Shown here piece by piece: positions 34,282-43,579 of a stretch of 64,000 bases of DNA. The translations under genes were made by a program, and so were the position numbers. The notes below the pieces were generated by a model, which saw nothing but the letters and a program-made list of their open reading frames with translations, did no database searches and was not told the origin of the DNA. How positions within the stretch are numbered: the stretch's first letter is position 1; each line of letters starts with the position of its first letter. Origin of the DNA: Paenibacillus lactis (GTDB lineage Bacteria > Bacillota > Bacilli > Paenibacillales > Paenibacillaceae); NCBI RefSeq assembly GCF_017873605.1, contig NZ_JAGGKI010000019.1, positions 1-64,000 on the forward strand, in the 5' to 3' direction.

Positions 34282-35691
34282 TTACTCCATCCAGTTGTAG
34301 TGGAACGTTCCTTCCTTGTCTACACGCTTGAACGTATGCGCCCCGAAGTAATCGCGCTGAGCCTGAAGCAGGTTCGCCGGAAGGTTCGCCGTACGGTAGC
34401 TGTCGTAGTAAGCCAGCGCACTGGAGAAGCCAGGAACAGGAATACCGAGCGATACCGCGGATGCCACGACTTTACGCCATGCATCTTGGTACGATTCGAT
34501 AATTTCTTTGAAGAACGGATCGAGCAGAAGGTTCTTCAGCTCCGGATTGTTCTCATAAGCGTCCGTGATGTTCTGCAGGAAGCGGGAGCGGATAATGCAG
34601 CCGCCGCGCCAGATTTTAGCAAGATTGCCGTACTGCAGATTCCAGCCGTACTCATCGGATGCAACGCGGAGCTGAGCGAAGCCTTGCGCGTAAGATACGA
34701 TTTTGCTTGCGAACAGCGCTTTGCGGACATTTTCGATAAATTCCGCTTTGTCGCCGTCGAATGGAGCGGTTTTCGGACCATTCAAAATTTTGCTTGCCGC
34801 AACGCGCTCGTCCTTCATCGCGGAAAGGAAGCGGGAGAATACGGATTCCGTAATCATAGAGAGCGGCACGCCAAGATCCAGGGAGCTTTGGCTTGTCCAT
34901 TTGCCCGTGCCTTTTTGTCCGGCTGTATCCAGGATGACATCCACCATCGGCTTGCCTGTTTCTTCGTCGTATTTGGAGAAAATGTCGGCGGTAATCTCGA
35001 TCAGATAGCTGTCGAGCTCGCCTTTATTCCATTCCGTGAAGATTTCATGAAGATCCTTCGCATTCAGACCAAGCACGTCTTTCAGCAATTGGTATGCTTC
35101 ACAAATCAGCTGCATATCTCCATACTCGATGCCGTTGTGAACCATCTTCACATAATGTCCGGCACCGTCAGGACCGATATATGTACAGCAAGGTTCATCG
35201 TTCACTTTAGCGGAAATGGCCGTCAGGATCGGCTCAACCAGCTTGTATGCACTTTCTTGTCCGCCAGGCATGATCGATGGACCTTTCAGGGCGCCTTCTT
35301 CGCCGCCGGATACCCCAGCACCGATGAAGTTAAAGCCTTTCTCGGCCAATTCCTTGCTGCGGCGCTGCGTGTCCGGGAAGTAGGCGTTACCGCCGTCGAT
35401 AATGATATCGCCTTTGTCCAAGTGCGGGATCAGCTGCTCGATGGTAGCATCCGTAGCTTGTCCGGCTTGAACCATAATCAGAATTTTGCGGGGCTTCTCA
35501 AGGGAATCCACGAATTCCTCGATCGAATAGGTGCCTTTAACCTGCTTGCCGACGGTTTCCTTCAGCATGTCCTCCGTTTTTTGCGGAGAGCGGTTATATA
35601 CAGAAACGGTAAAACCTTTGCTTTCGATGTTCAAGGCCAGGTTTTTACCCATGACAGCAAGGCCGATGACACCGATTTGTTGTTTTGACAT
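34282..35691 (-). CDS. gndA: 6-phosphogluconate dehydrogenase, decarboxylating
   Basis: A 469-residue enzyme of the oxidative pentose phosphate pathway, oxidising 6-phosphogluconate to ribulose 5-phosphate and CO2. N-terminal Rossmann motif [19 protein letters not shown]-selective YNRS, catalytic region [19 protein letters not shown] and [14 protein letters not shown] are all intact, and the C-terminal [12 protein letters not shown] is present. It closely resembles B. subtilis GndA, the NADP-dependent form. Start at 35691 (MSKQQIG) has GGAG six bases upstream. Monocistronic. Confidence 0.96.
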   Translation of the reverse strand: MSKQQIGVIGLAVMGKNLALNIESKGFTVSVYNRSPQKTEDMLKETVGKQVKGTYSIEEFVDSLEKPRKILIMVQAGQATDATIEQLIPHLDKGDIIIDGGNAYFPDTQRRSKELAEKGFNFIGAGVSGGEEGALKGPSIMPGGQESAYKLVEPILTAISAKVNDEPCCTYIGPDGAGHYVKMVHNGIEYGDMQLICEAYQLLKDVLGLNAKDLHEIFTEWNKGELDSYLIEITADIFSKYDEETGKPMVDVILDTAGQKGTGKWTSQSSLDLGVPLSMITESVFSRFLSAMKDERVAASKILNGPKTAPFDGDKAEFIENVRKALFASKIVSYAQGFAQLRVASDEYGWNLQYGNLAKIWRGGCIIRSRFLQNITDAYENNPELKNLLLDPFFKEIIESYQDAWRKVVASAVSLGIPVPGFSSALAYYDSYRTANLPANLLQAQRDYFGAHTFKRVDKEGTFHYNWME

Positions 35692-35914
35692 CTGGTTCTC
35701 CATCCTTTACTCCAGTATATTTTATAAGCAACCCAATCCCTATCGGGATGATTACATTATTCTCATTTTAACGTTTTTCTGTGGAGAAGTGAACCCCTGT
35801 AACAAAAACGTCGATCGCCGGCTTCAAGGGGATCACCTGCGAACGCGCGCGAAAACACCCCTTTTGACTCGGAGTGTTGTTCGTGCTTTTGGCATGGAAC
35901 TATGAAAATGGGAC

Positions 35915-36511
35915 TTACCACTCAAGCCTCATCAGCTCTAAGGCAAGCTCCTTCAATCTCTGCTTGCAGCTCATGATCTTCTCCTTGTCGCCCGCTTGCA
36001 TCGCTTCATACAGCTTCTCCAGCTCATCATCGGTCTCCAGCCTGCACAGCAGCAGTCTTCGTTCCCCTTCGTCCGATTCGAATAATCGCATCATTTCCTG
36101 CTCTGTCATCGGCGTCCCCTTCTGGAACAGGACGCGCTGGCGATAGCCCGTAATCTCCACAAGGCGGATAACTTCGCCGAACAGTATATTTTCGATTAAA
36201 ATTTGCCGGTCCTTGAAGCGTTTGACGACAGCGTGCCCTCGGGTATTCTCGATCAGCTTCTCCATCCATTCCGCCAGCCTCGGATCCCGGATCATGTAAT
36301 CGCCGACCAGTTTAAACCCGCTGCCTGTGCGCTGAAACCGAAGCTTTACCAGCTTGCGTCCTGTCCGGATTGATATGATAAACTGCGACTCATTCTCGCT
36401 CCAATACAGTGAGTATCCTTCTTGGATCAGTTCCTTGATCAGGTCCTGGATATGCCGGCGATCAAACCGGAGCTCCAGGTTGCAATACTCCACTTCCTCG
36501 CTCTTATTCAC
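35915..36511 (-). CDS. hypothetical protein, conserved-looking
   Basis: A 198-residue soluble protein I do not recognise. The N-terminal half is mixed alpha/beta (GYSLYWSENESQFIISIRTGRK, seen in parts), the C-terminal 60 residues are predicted helical and rich in Glu, Lys and Leu, with MTEQEMMRLFESDEGE near residue 135. No signal peptide, membrane segment or catalytic motif is evident. Start is GTG at 36511 with GGAGGGAGTGCC upstream, which makes it a confident gene. It lies between gndA and the divergent yktB gene. Confidence 0.75.
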   Translation of the reverse strand: MNKSEEVEYCNLELRFDRRHIQDLIKELIQEGYSLYWSENESQFIISIRTGRKLVKLRFQRTGSGFKLVGDYMIRDPRLAEWMEKLIENTRGHAVVKRFKDRQILIENILFGEVIRLVEITGYRQRVLFQKGTPMTEQEMMRLFESDEGERRLLLCRLETDDELEKLYEAMQAGDKEKIMSCKQRLKELALELMRLEW

Positions 36512-36707
36512 GGCACTCCCTCCTCCGGTTTACTACCGATCACAAAACGACGGTGAAGATTCCCCCTCTTGCACAGCTTTTTGACGTTGTCTTATCTATA
36601 TCTTATACTCCATCTTATGTAACGGTAACTTGGTTTATTGACTATTTTTCCCCAGATGAAATTACAGTGAAGCTTATGCCCATCATGCGGGAAGTACGGG
36701 TCAGCTA

Positions 36708-36716
36708 TGGTATAAT
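36708..36716 (+). promoter_or_regulatory. extended -10 promoter of yktB gene
   Basis: TGGTATAAT forms an extended -10 element about 60 bases before yktB; the -35 region is weak, as expected for this class. Confidence 0.5.
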
Positions 36717-36778
36717 AAGGTATTGGAAAGAGCTAGTATAGGTCATATGAAGATACTTAACAGGAGGATTTCACATAG

Positions 36779-37408
36779 ATGACAACAGCGTTCACAGGAT
36801 TTAACGATCAAGATTTCGACGTATTCTCCGTCCCTGGGCTCGAAGCTCGAATGGAAGCGCTCATCGAGCACGTTCGGCCAAAGCTGGAGTTGATCGGAGC
36901 GGAGCTGGCCCCCCTTGTTTCCGCTCTCGCAGGCGAGGACATGTTCGTTCATGTTGCGAAGCATGCCAGACGCAAGGTTAACCCCCCGATCGATACATGG
37001 GTCGCCTGGGCTGCCAATAAGCGCGGCTACAAAGCGCTCCCTCATTTTGAAGTGGGTCTCTTCGGCACGCATCTGTTTGTTATTTTTGCGATCATTTACG
37101 AAAGCCCGAACAAAGCCGTGTTCGCAGCCAACCTTGAAGCGAAGCTGAAGAAGACGATCAAAGCGCTGCCGGGTCATTTCTATTGGTCTATGGACCATAT
37201 GAACCCCGAGGGAACGCCCCATCAATCGATGAGCCAAGGCGACTTCGAGAAGCTTATTCATAAGCTGAAGGAGGTCAAGAAGGCTGAAGTGATGTGCGGA
37301 CTTCGCATCCCGCGCGAGGAAGCGGTCAAGCTGAGCGGGGACAAGCTGCTGGAGAAGGTCCAGGAGACCTTCGAGACGCTTCTGCCGCTTTACAAAATGT
37401 CGTTTTGA
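36779..37408 (+). CDS. yktB: YktB family protein (DUF1054)
   Basis: A 209-residue protein of the YktB/UPF0637 family, widespread in Bacillales without a known role. Recognised from FTGFNDQDFDVFSVPGLEARM at the N-terminus and AGEDMFVHVAKHARRKVNPPIDTW, WVAWAANKRGYKALPHFEVGLF. Length is normal. Start at 36779, AGGAGG about 12 bases upstream. Monocistronic with a clear terminator. Confidence 0.92.
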   Translation: MTTAFTGFNDQDFDVFSVPGLEARMEALIEHVRPKLELIGAELAPLVSALAGEDMFVHVAKHARRKVNPPIDTWVAWAANKRGYKALPHFEVGLFGTHLFVIFAIIYESPNKAVFAANLEAKLKKTIKALPGHFYWSMDHMNPEGTPHQSMSQGDFEKLIHKLKEVKKAEVMCGLRIPREEAVKLSGDKLLEKVQETFETLLPLYKMSF

Positions 37409-37429
37409 TCGCAGGATCATCATTCGAAA

Positions 37430-37454
37430 GGGCTGCTTGAGCAGCTCTTTTTTT
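37430..37454 (+). terminator. yktB intrinsic terminator
   Basis: GGGCTGCT / AGCAGCTC form an eight-bp stem with a two-base loop, followed by seven T residues. Confidence 0.9.
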
Positions 37455-37559
37455 CGTGCTTGAAAACTTCTTGCATTCCCCCCCCATTTTGCTATACTCA
37501 ATTTTGCTTATATAAAAGCAGTAACCGACAAATATTAACCATACACATAAGGAAAGGTT

Positions 37560-39047
37560 GTGACAGCGTCAATGGACCATAGCCGTACACCGCTCTTCAC
37601 CGCACTCAAGGAACACGCGGCCAAAAACCCGGTTCAATTTCACATTCCGGGGCATAAGAAGGGCTTAGGCACCGATGCCGAGTTTAGAGAATTTATAGGG
37701 GATAACACCCTTTCCATAGATCTGATCAACATCGCGCCGCTGGACGACCTGCATCAGCCTACCGGTGTTATCGAAGAGGCCCAGAAGCTGGCCGCCGACG
37801 CCTTTGGCGCGGACCATACGTTTTTCAGCGTACAAGGGACAAGCGGGGCGATCATGACCATGATCATGTCCGTATGTGCCCCGGGGGATAAAATTATCGT
37901 TCCCCGCAACGTGCATAAATCCGTTTTGTCCGCCATCATTTTCACCGGGGCCAAGCCCGTATTCGTATCCCCGGCTCAGGACCCCAACGTCGGGATCGAC
38001 CACGGGATTACGATCAGCTCGGTGCGCAAAGCACTGAAGCGCCATCCGGACGCCAAAGCCGTCTTAGTCATCAACCCGACCTATTTCGGCGTCAGCGCCA
38101 ATCTGAAGGAAATTGTCGATCTTGCCCACAGCTACAACGTGCCGGTTCTGGTGGACGAAGCACATGGCGTGCTGATCCATTTCCATGAAGAGCTTCCGAT
38201 GTCCGCTATGGAAGCAGGCGCCGACATGGCTGCGACCAGCGTCCATAAGCTCGGCGGCTCCATGACGCAAAGCTCGGTGCTGAACGTCAACACGAAGAAC
38301 GGCTATATTAATCCGTATCGGGTGCAGACCATCATCAGCATGCTGACGACGACCTCGACCTCCTATATCCTGCTTGCATCGCTGGATACGTCACGCCGCA
38401 ATTTGGCGCTGCACGGGAAGGAAATGGCTGCGAGAACGATCGAGCTCGCACAGTATGCCCGTCGTCAGATCAACGAGATTGAGGGGCTATATTGCTTCGG
38501 GGATGAAATTCTGGGCAGCGAGGCGACTTACTCCTATGACCCGACCAAGCTGACGATCCATGTCCGCCATCTGGGCATTACCGGGTACGAGACCGAGAAC
38601 TGGCTCCGCGATCATTATAATATCGAAGTAGAGCTCAGCGATATGTACAACATCCTGTGCCTCATTACCCCGGGGGATAACCGGGATACGATCGATACGC
38701 TGCTGACCGCTCTGCGCGAGCTGTCCAACGAATATATTCATGTGAATGAAATCAATGAGCTTGTTGTGAAGACACCGGAGATTCCGCAGCTGTCGCTTAT
38801 CCCGCGCGATGCCTTCTACGGGGACACCGAGATCATTCCATTTAAAGAATCGGCCGGACGGATCATCGCCGAATTTATTTATGTCTATCCGCCGGGAATC
38901 CCGATCCTGCTGCCGGGTGAAGTTATTTCCCAGGAAAACATCGACTACATTATCGATCACGTCGAGGTCGGACTCCCGGTGAAAGGCCCTGAGGACCGCA
39001 GCATTCAGAATGTTAAGGTTATTGTAGAAGCCGATCCGATCTTCTAA
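37560..39047 (+). CDS. speA: arginine decarboxylase
   Basis: A 495-residue PLP enzyme of the Orn/Lys/Arg decarboxylase group III, near-colinear with B. subtilis SpeA, which makes agmatine from arginine for polyamine synthesis. Shared blocks include QFHIPGHKKG, PLDDLHQPTG, FFSVQGTSGAIMT, VLVDEAHGV, the PLP lysine in SVHKLGGSMTQSS (near residue 238) and SDMYNILCLITPGD. Start is the GTG at 37560 with AAGGA six bases upstream; an ATG at 37572 has poor spacing. Followed by a strong terminator; no speE or speB nearby. Confidence 0.92.
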   Translation: MTASMDHSRTPLFTALKEHAAKNPVQFHIPGHKKGLGTDAEFREFIGDNTLSIDLINIAPLDDLHQPTGVIEEAQKLAADAFGADHTFFSVQGTSGAIMTMIMSVCAPGDKIIVPRNVHKSVLSAIIFTGAKPVFVSPAQDPNVGIDHGITISSVRKALKRHPDAKAVLVINPTYFGVSANLKEIVDLAHSYNVPVLVDEAHGVLIHFHEELPMSAMEAGADMAATSVHKLGGSMTQSSVLNVNTKNGYINPYRVQTIISMLTTTSTSYILLASLDTSRRNLALHGKEMAARTIELAQYARRQINEIEGLYCFGDEILGSEATYSYDPTKLTIHVRHLGITGYETENWLRDHYNIEVELSDMYNILCLITPGDNRDTIDTLLTALRELSNEYIHVNEINELVVKTPEIPQLSLIPRDAFYGDTEIIPFKESAGRIIAEFIYVYPPGIPILLPGEVISQENIDYIIDHVEVGLPVKGPEDRSIQNVKVIVEADPIF

Positions 39048-39070
39048 TGAAACTTATTTTACGCTAGTCT

Positions 39071-39099
39071 AACCCGGAGCAGGTTTGCTCCGGGTTTTT
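39071..39099 (+). terminator. speA intrinsic terminator
   Basis: AACCCGGAGCA / TGCTCCGGGTT form an 11-bp stem followed by T residues, 24 bases past the speA stop. Confidence 0.92.
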
Positions 39100-39367
39100 G
39101 TCCTTTACCATCCATTTAACCAGCGTGATCAGGGACCATAGTCTCTCCTTTTTGCAAATAACACGGGCTAATGACACTGGCCGTTTGAATCACCCGAGGG
39201 CTTTGCTTAACGGAAGGCTATGTCCTTCTCCTCAATTTTCCCCTCCCTCTATCCAATTTCATCCGGCATTTACAGTAGCGATGTATAATAAGTTTGGAAC
39301 CGCTTCATCCATCCATATCATGGTTATTTGTTCTTCCAGCATCTATTCATAGAAGGGAGATTTGTTG
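39100..39367. other. intergenic upstream of secreted phosphatase gene
   Basis: No gene seen. TATAAT at 39284-39289 is the best -10 candidate for the next gene; its -35 is unclear. Confidence 0.45.
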
Positions 39368-40204
39368 ATGAAAAAACAAGTAGTTTCGCTCTTCACTGCC
39401 CTGCTGCTTATGTCCATGCTTCCATTCGGCGCTCAGGCCGCGGACAACGGATATGGAGGCAAGGTGCCGGCAACCGTTATGTCGTACAACATCCACCATG
39501 GCGTCGGCCTGGATAATCAATTAAGTCTCGAACGGATTGCAGGAGTCATCCGGGATGCCGGAGCGGACATCGTCGGTCTGCAGGAAGTGGACCGGTTCTA
39601 TGGGGAGCGAAGCGGCTTCCAGGATCAAGCCAAAGAATTGGCTGAATTGCTTGGCTATCATTATGCTTACGGGGCAAACCTGGATTTGGCTCCAGCCGAA
39701 GGACAGACTGAGAACCGTCAGTACGGAACCGCGATTCTTAGCAAATATCCGATCCTGAAGTCCGAAAACGTATGGCTTAGCAGCTTCGGCAAGGAGCAAC
39801 GCGGTGTATTGCATGCCGTGATCAATGTACGAGGAGTCCATGTCAATGTATATAACACGCACCTTGGCCTTGATGTAACGAGCCGTTTGGCGCAGGCGCA
39901 GGAAATCGTCGATCTCGCTTCGACCTCCGCCTCCGATGGTCCGGCCCTGCTGCTTGGTGATCTGAACGCCGAGCCTGCAAGCGAGGAAGTTGGGCTATTG
40001 CTGAACAGCGGCTTATTCGTCGACAGCTTCCAAGGCATCGAGGACGCCTATACTTTTCCGGTTCGCAACCCGTCGGTGACGATTGACTATATTTTAACCT
40101 CTCCCGGCGTTTCGCACGCAAACCAGCGTGTCATCCACACAGAGGCATCAGATCATTTGCCGATCGTGACGGAGGTCGTCTTCGCAAGAAAGGGCGGCCA
40201 TTAA
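39368..40204 (+). CDS. secreted endonuclease/exonuclease/phosphatase family protein
   Basis: A 278-residue exported member of the EEP superfamily (DNase I, sphingomyelinase and inositol phosphatase-like hydrolases). Signal peptide with MKKQVVSLFTALLLMS core and an AQA cleavage site. Catalytic blocks: SYNIHHG near residue 41, QEVDRF near 73, YNTHLGL near 160, GDLNAEP near 195, TIDYIL and SDHLPI near the C-terminus. Metal-dependent phosphodiesterase activity is expected; substrate is unknown. Start at 39368 follows GGGAG; the upstream TTG TTG in frame is less likely. Monocistronic. Confidence 0.88.
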   Translation: MKKQVVSLFTALLLMSMLPFGAQAADNGYGGKVPATVMSYNIHHGVGLDNQLSLERIAGVIRDAGADIVGLQEVDRFYGERSGFQDQAKELAELLGYHYAYGANLDLAPAEGQTENRQYGTAILSKYPILKSENVWLSSFGKEQRGVLHAVINVRGVHVNVYNTHLGLDVTSRLAQAQEIVDLASTSASDGPALLLGDLNAEPASEEVGLLLNSGLFVDSFQGIEDAYTFPVRNPSVTIDYILTSPGVSHANQRVIHTEASDHLPIVTEVVFARKGGH

Positions 40205-40311
40205 CGATACTGTAATCTGGAGGTGTGGCACAAATACTTATCACTAACCTGATGGAGTGAACGCATAGAGCGGCGCATACCAGGATGAAATCCGGTTCCT
40301 TTATCGAACGC

Positions 40312-40351
40312 AAAAACAGGCCGCTTCCGGGAGATCTCCCAGAGGCAGCCT
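40312..40351 (-). terminator. terminator after DUF1292 gene
   Basis: On the minus strand an imperfect stem (AGGCTGCCTCTGGGAG with its partner) is followed by GTTTTTG, about 25 bases past the DUF1292 stop. Confidence 0.7.
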
Positions 40352-40374
40352 GCTTTCTTGCTCCTATGCGGATA

Positions 40375-40698
40375 TTATTCCTGATTCGCTGCAGCGACCA
40401 GCTCGTTATAAGCGGCCTCTACTTCGTTCCATTCCGCTTCGTCCTCGATATTGTAAAGAACCATTTCCTCGTTCTCTTCTTCCATACGCAGGATGACGCC
40501 GTCCGCTTCCGGATTGTCGCGCTCAAGCAGCAGTGCATAAAGCTTCTCGCCCACATCAAAGGTTTCTACGAGAACCATTTCCACTTCTTTGCCCTGCTCA
40601 TCCGTCAATGTAAGCACAAACTCCTCATGATCATGGTCGTGGTCATGATCGTGACCGCAGCCGCAAGCATCTCCGTGTTCGTGTTTGTGTTCGCTCAT
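40375..40698 (-). CDS. DUF1292 protein with histidine-rich N-terminus
   Basis: A 107-residue DUF1292 protein (YrzB type), usually a small soluble acidic protein. The DUF1292 core is at about residues 28-90 (FVLTLTDEQGKEVEMVLVE, YALLLERDNPEADGV). The N-terminal 24 residues are unusual: alternating His and Asp with CGCGHDHDHDHDHEE after HKHEHGDA, ten or so potential metal ligands. This looks like a metal-binding or sensing tail, as in nickel or zinc chaperones. Start at 40698 follows GAGGTTTTTTCA. Function unknown. Confidence 0.85.
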   Translation of the reverse strand: MSEHKHEHGDACGCGHDHDHDHDHEEFVLTLTDEQGKEVEMVLVETFDVGEKLYALLLERDNPEADGVILRMEEENEEMVLYNIEDEAEWNEVEAAYNELVAAANQE

Positions 40699-40796
40699 TG
40701 AAAAAACCTCACTTCGGGTTAAATTATCATACTTTCGTATCGTATCACGTAAGGCTTCTTCAGGTCAATTTTTCCTGAGGCGGCCACAACCTGCGT

Positions 40797-41351
40797 TTAG
40801 TTCAGCGCCGTGATCACCTTTTCGGCAACCTTGACGAAGCCGGAATCGGGTTTAACCTGGACATAAAAGCCGACCGAGTATTTGCCTGACGTTTTAAAGT
40901 CATACGTAAAATCATAGGTGCGGAACCAAAAATTGTCCTTCCGGTCTTGAACGACCTGGGATTGAATATCCTTGACATGACCGGATGGGTCTTCGATCGC
41001 AACCTTCACCGCATGGATATCGTTATTCAGGCTGTCGACCTGGCTGAATACGTTGAATTTCAGCTTGCCCCTGTTGACGTTCCCGAATACAGTGTCCCCT
41101 TTGAACAGGAAAATATGCACATTAGGTTTAATCACTTCGACATTACCTGTCTTCGAATTCCAGTCCACGGCACCGTCAAACTCCCGCACCGGCACGTAGG
41201 TTTTGCCGTCGATCACATAACCGCCGTCCTTTAATTCGCGTCCGTTGAGCCATACCCGGACACGCTCTTGTACGGAATCCGCAAATAAAAGCGTACTGCC
41301 ACCCATTAACGAAAGGACCAGAACGCACGCCATCACTTTCTTCCACTTCAT
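40797..41351 (-). CDS. exported protein with copper amine oxidase-like stalk domain
   Basis: A 184-residue secreted protein with a signal peptide (MKWKKVMACVLVLSLMGGSTLLFA). The mature N-terminus (RVWLNGRELKDGGYVIDGKTYVPVREF) is a stalk domain of the copper-amine-oxidase N-terminal type common in Paenibacillus cell-surface proteins. The remaining 110 residues are beta-rich without recognised catalytic residues. Start at 41351 is chosen because an upstream GGGGGGAACGG box is present and the methionine is followed by basic residues. Likely an envelope protein of unknown role. Confidence 0.8.
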   Translation of the reverse strand: MKWKKVMACVLVLSLMGGSTLLFADSVQERVRVWLNGRELKDGGYVIDGKTYVPVREFDGAVDWNSKTGNVEVIKPNVHIFLFKGDTVFGNVNRGKLKFNVFSQVDSLNNDIHAVKVAIEDPSGHVKDIQSQVVQDRKDNFWFRTYDFTYDFKTSGKYSVGFYVQVKPDSGFVKVAEKVITALN

Positions 41352-41579
41352 CTTATCCGTTCCCCCCAATAGCTCATCATGTTGTTATATGTGTATACTA
41401 CAACCCAAATAACAAGTTGCGCTCTGTCCAGCAGTTTGTGGAAAAAAATTTGTCTAATTTTGTTGATGAAACTACCGCCTAAGAAGGTATTTAAAGACCG
41501 TGTACTTCCGCCCTGGTTTCGGTACAATATAAAGTAGCTTGCCAGGATTTTCACATCATACATCAGGAGGTTACGCACA

Positions 41580-42317
41580 TTGACTTTGAAATTGCAAATG
41601 CTTGGCACCGGCGGTGCGTTTGCCAAGCAGTACTACAACAATAACGCGCTGATTGATGACAACGGGTATACGCTGATGGTCGATTGCGGGATTACAGCCC
41701 CTATGGCGTTGCACCAGCTCGGGGCTACGTTCAATGACATCGATGCGGTGCTGATCACCCACATTCATGGGGACCATGTCGGCGGTTTGGAGGAGCTTGC
41801 TTTTATCACAAAGCTGCAATACAAGCGCAAGCTTCCGCTCTACATCGGCGAAGCGCTTGTCCAGCCGCTGTGGGAGAACACCTTGCGGGGCGGCATGTAT
41901 CAAGAAGGTCAAATCACCTCGCTGGACGATATCTTTGACGTCCATCCGCTGAAGCCGGGGGTAAAGACGGATATTTCGTCCGGATTGTCCGTGGAGCTGA
42001 TTCAAACCCGGCATATCCCGGGGAAGAGCAGCTATTCGCTTTATTTGAATGAACGGATTTTTTACAGCGCCGATATGGTATTCGATCCTGCGCTGCTTCG
42101 TACACTGGTACAGGACCGGGGGTGCGAGGTAATTCTGCATGAGTGTCAGCTGCAGGGGCCGGGCGAGGTCCACACCACGCTGGAGGAGCTGCTTAGTCTG
42201 CCGGAGAATATTCAAGAACGCACTTATCTAATGCACTATGGGGACAATGCCAAAGATTATATCGGCAAGACCGGATTGATGGAATTTCTGGAGCAGCAGC
42301 GCATCTACGAGTTATAG
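41580..42317 (+). CDS. MBL fold metallo-hydrolase
   Basis: A 245-residue metallo-beta-lactamase fold hydrolase. The metal-binding HIHGDH is at about residues 60-65, with a further metal Asp in the MVDCGIT strand and YSADM; a C-terminal LMHYGDN gives the last histidine. Closest in outline to RNase Z / YhfI-like members. TTG start at 41580 with AGGAGG nine bases upstream. It is followed after 140 bases by the DUF3892 gene; no terminator is seen between. Confidence 0.88.
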   Translation: MTLKLQMLGTGGAFAKQYYNNNALIDDNGYTLMVDCGITAPMALHQLGATFNDIDAVLITHIHGDHVGGLEELAFITKLQYKRKLPLYIGEALVQPLWENTLRGGMYQEGQITSLDDIFDVHPLKPGVKTDISSGLSVELIQTRHIPGKSSYSLYLNERIFYSADMVFDPALLRTLVQDRGCEVILHECQLQGPGEVHTTLEELLSLPENIQERTYLMHYGDNAKDYIGKTGLMEFLEQQRIYEL

Positions 42318-42426
42318 GTCGAAACGGGAAAAGAGATTCCAAGCTGTCTGAGGCTTGAATATCCGCAGCAGACCGACGGAAGATTCAGAATACTGCATGG
42401 TTTTGGGGTGCATAGATAGGATCGGA

Positions 42427-42447
42427 CCCGGGAACTCTATACCCGGG
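42427..42447 (+). promoter_or_regulatory. hairpin over the ribosome binding site of DUF3892 gene
   Basis: Two CCCGGG hexamers nine bases apart can pair, and the 3' hexamer includes the first GGG of the GGGAGG ribosome binding site at 42445-42450. This could limit translation. Confidence 0.45.
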
Positions 42448-42459
42448 AGGCGATATATC

Positions 42460-42693
42460 ATGGAAAACAATTCTCAAGAAGTCGTAGGCGTACGGAAAAA
42501 CGGCGATGGCGATATCGTCGAGCTGAAGCTCGAGGACGGAACGGTCGTCGATTACAAAACAGCCCAGCAAATGGCGAAGAATAAACAAATCAAGAATGTG
42601 AATGTATTTCGCGGACGTGACGGTGACGAGCATCTCCGTTCGAATGCCGATGGCGATCCAAGCAACAATTTGGACAATCTGCCGACATTCTAA
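42460..42693 (+). CDS. DUF3892 small protein
   Basis: A 77-residue DUF3892 family protein, found in Bacillales and probably DNA- or stress-associated but uncharacterised. Recognised from VGVRKNGDGDIVELKLEDG and the central TAQQMAKNKQIKNVNVFRGRDG. Start at 42460, GGGAGG seven bases upstream; that box is inside the hairpin described above. Convergent with the GNAT gene. Confidence 0.82.
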   Translation: MENNSQEVVGVRKNGDGDIVELKLEDGTVVDYKTAQQMAKNKQIKNVNVFRGRDGDEHLRSNADGDPSNNLDNLPTF

Positions 42694-42703
42694 AAGATCG
42701 ATA

Positions 42704-42735
42704 AAGAGGCCCTGCGATCCAACGCTGGGCCTCTT
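42704..42735. terminator. bidirectional terminator between convergent genes
   Basis: AAGAGGCCC / GGGCCTCTT form a nine-bp stem between the DUF3892 and GNAT genes, with CTTCTTC after it on the plus strand. Confidence 0.75.
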
Positions 42736-42758
42736 CTTCATGCCAGGGATGAGCAGGA

Positions 42759-43202
42759 TTACAGCTCTTTTTTCATCCGAACATGGGGAATCCCCGCATC
42801 GTCGAACGGTTCATCCGATATCGTCTCGTATCCGAGCTTACGGTAAAACGGCTCTGCCTGTACTTGGGCATCCAGCACTGCATAAGGCAGCTTCAGCTCC
42901 CGAGCCTGCGTTTCTAATGCCATCATCAGCACCCGGCCGATGCCTTTGGAGCGGAACGGCTTGCGGACGGCGATCCGCTGCATTTTCGCCGAATCCTTAT
43001 TATAGTAGGTCAAACGGCCGGTTGCGGCATACTGCCCTTCCGATTTGATCAATACATGCCAGGCCTCCGCATCCAACCGGTCATAATCGTCAATCTCCAG
43101 ATCAATCGGCACCTTCTGCTCCAGCACGAACACATCTTTACGGATGTCCAGTGCTTGCTCCAGCTGCTCCTCGGTCGTCACATTAATAATCTCTGCTGCC
43201 AC
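42759..43202 (-). CDS. GNAT family N-acetyltransferase
   Basis: A 147-residue acetyltransferase of the ElaA/GNAT type. The acetyl-CoA binding region RIAVRKPFRSKGIGRVLM is intact near residue 75-95, followed by LDAQVQAEPFYRKLGY. Target unknown. The start is taken as GTG at 43202, nine bases after GAGGT; a GTG three codons upstream (43211) overlaps the box. Convergent with the DUF3892 gene. Confidence 0.85.
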   Translation of the reverse strand: MAAEIINVTTEEQLEQALDIRKDVFVLEQKVPIDLEIDDYDRLDAEAWHVLIKSEGQYAATGRLTYYNKDSAKMQRIAVRKPFRSKGIGRVLMMALETQARELKLPYAVLDAQVQAEPFYRKLGYETISDEPFDDAGIPHVRMKKEL

Positions 43203-43334
43203 TTGATTCACACCTCTTTATGTAGATTCGTCTATCGGAACCCTCTATCTTTATCAGATCGAAATATTATACAAAAGATTTGATTTCCTGTATAGTAGAA
43301 GCTAACGTCTTCTTAGAAAGGAGCTAGGCCGAGC

Positions 43335-43445
43335 ATGGGAATCGGAGGCACGATTTTTGTAGCCGCTATCATTGCCGTCCTCATCATTTTTCCAGTATTC
43401 TGGGCAATAAAGAAGGGTTACTCCCGCAAATGGGATGAGGAATAG
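43335..43445 (+). CDS. 36-residue single-span membrane peptide
   Basis: A small open frame encoding MGIGGTIFVAAIIAVL, continuing to a C-terminal KKGYSRKWDEE tail. One transmembrane helix (about residues 6-25) followed by charged residues gives a plausible topology. AAAGGAG about 11 bases upstream of the ATG supports translation. I do not recognise it; such peptides often modulate membrane complexes. Confidence 0.55.
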   Translation: MGIGGTIFVAAIIAVLIIFPVFWAIKKGYSRKWDEE

Positions 43446-43579
43446 ATAACTTGGTTAAATTGCGGCCGCCAGCCTTGTGGCCGGCGGTTACCGAACATCC
43501 GCGCTTGCACGTTATGACAAGGAACCGATCGAGTAGCGGGACTACCGCTCCTCTGATGAACGATTGATGCCAAACGGAA

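Noticed and set aside
34300-35688. 462-codon plus-strand open frame antisense to gndA
   Set aside because: Exactly mirrors gndA; no ribosome binding site and no recognisable domain.
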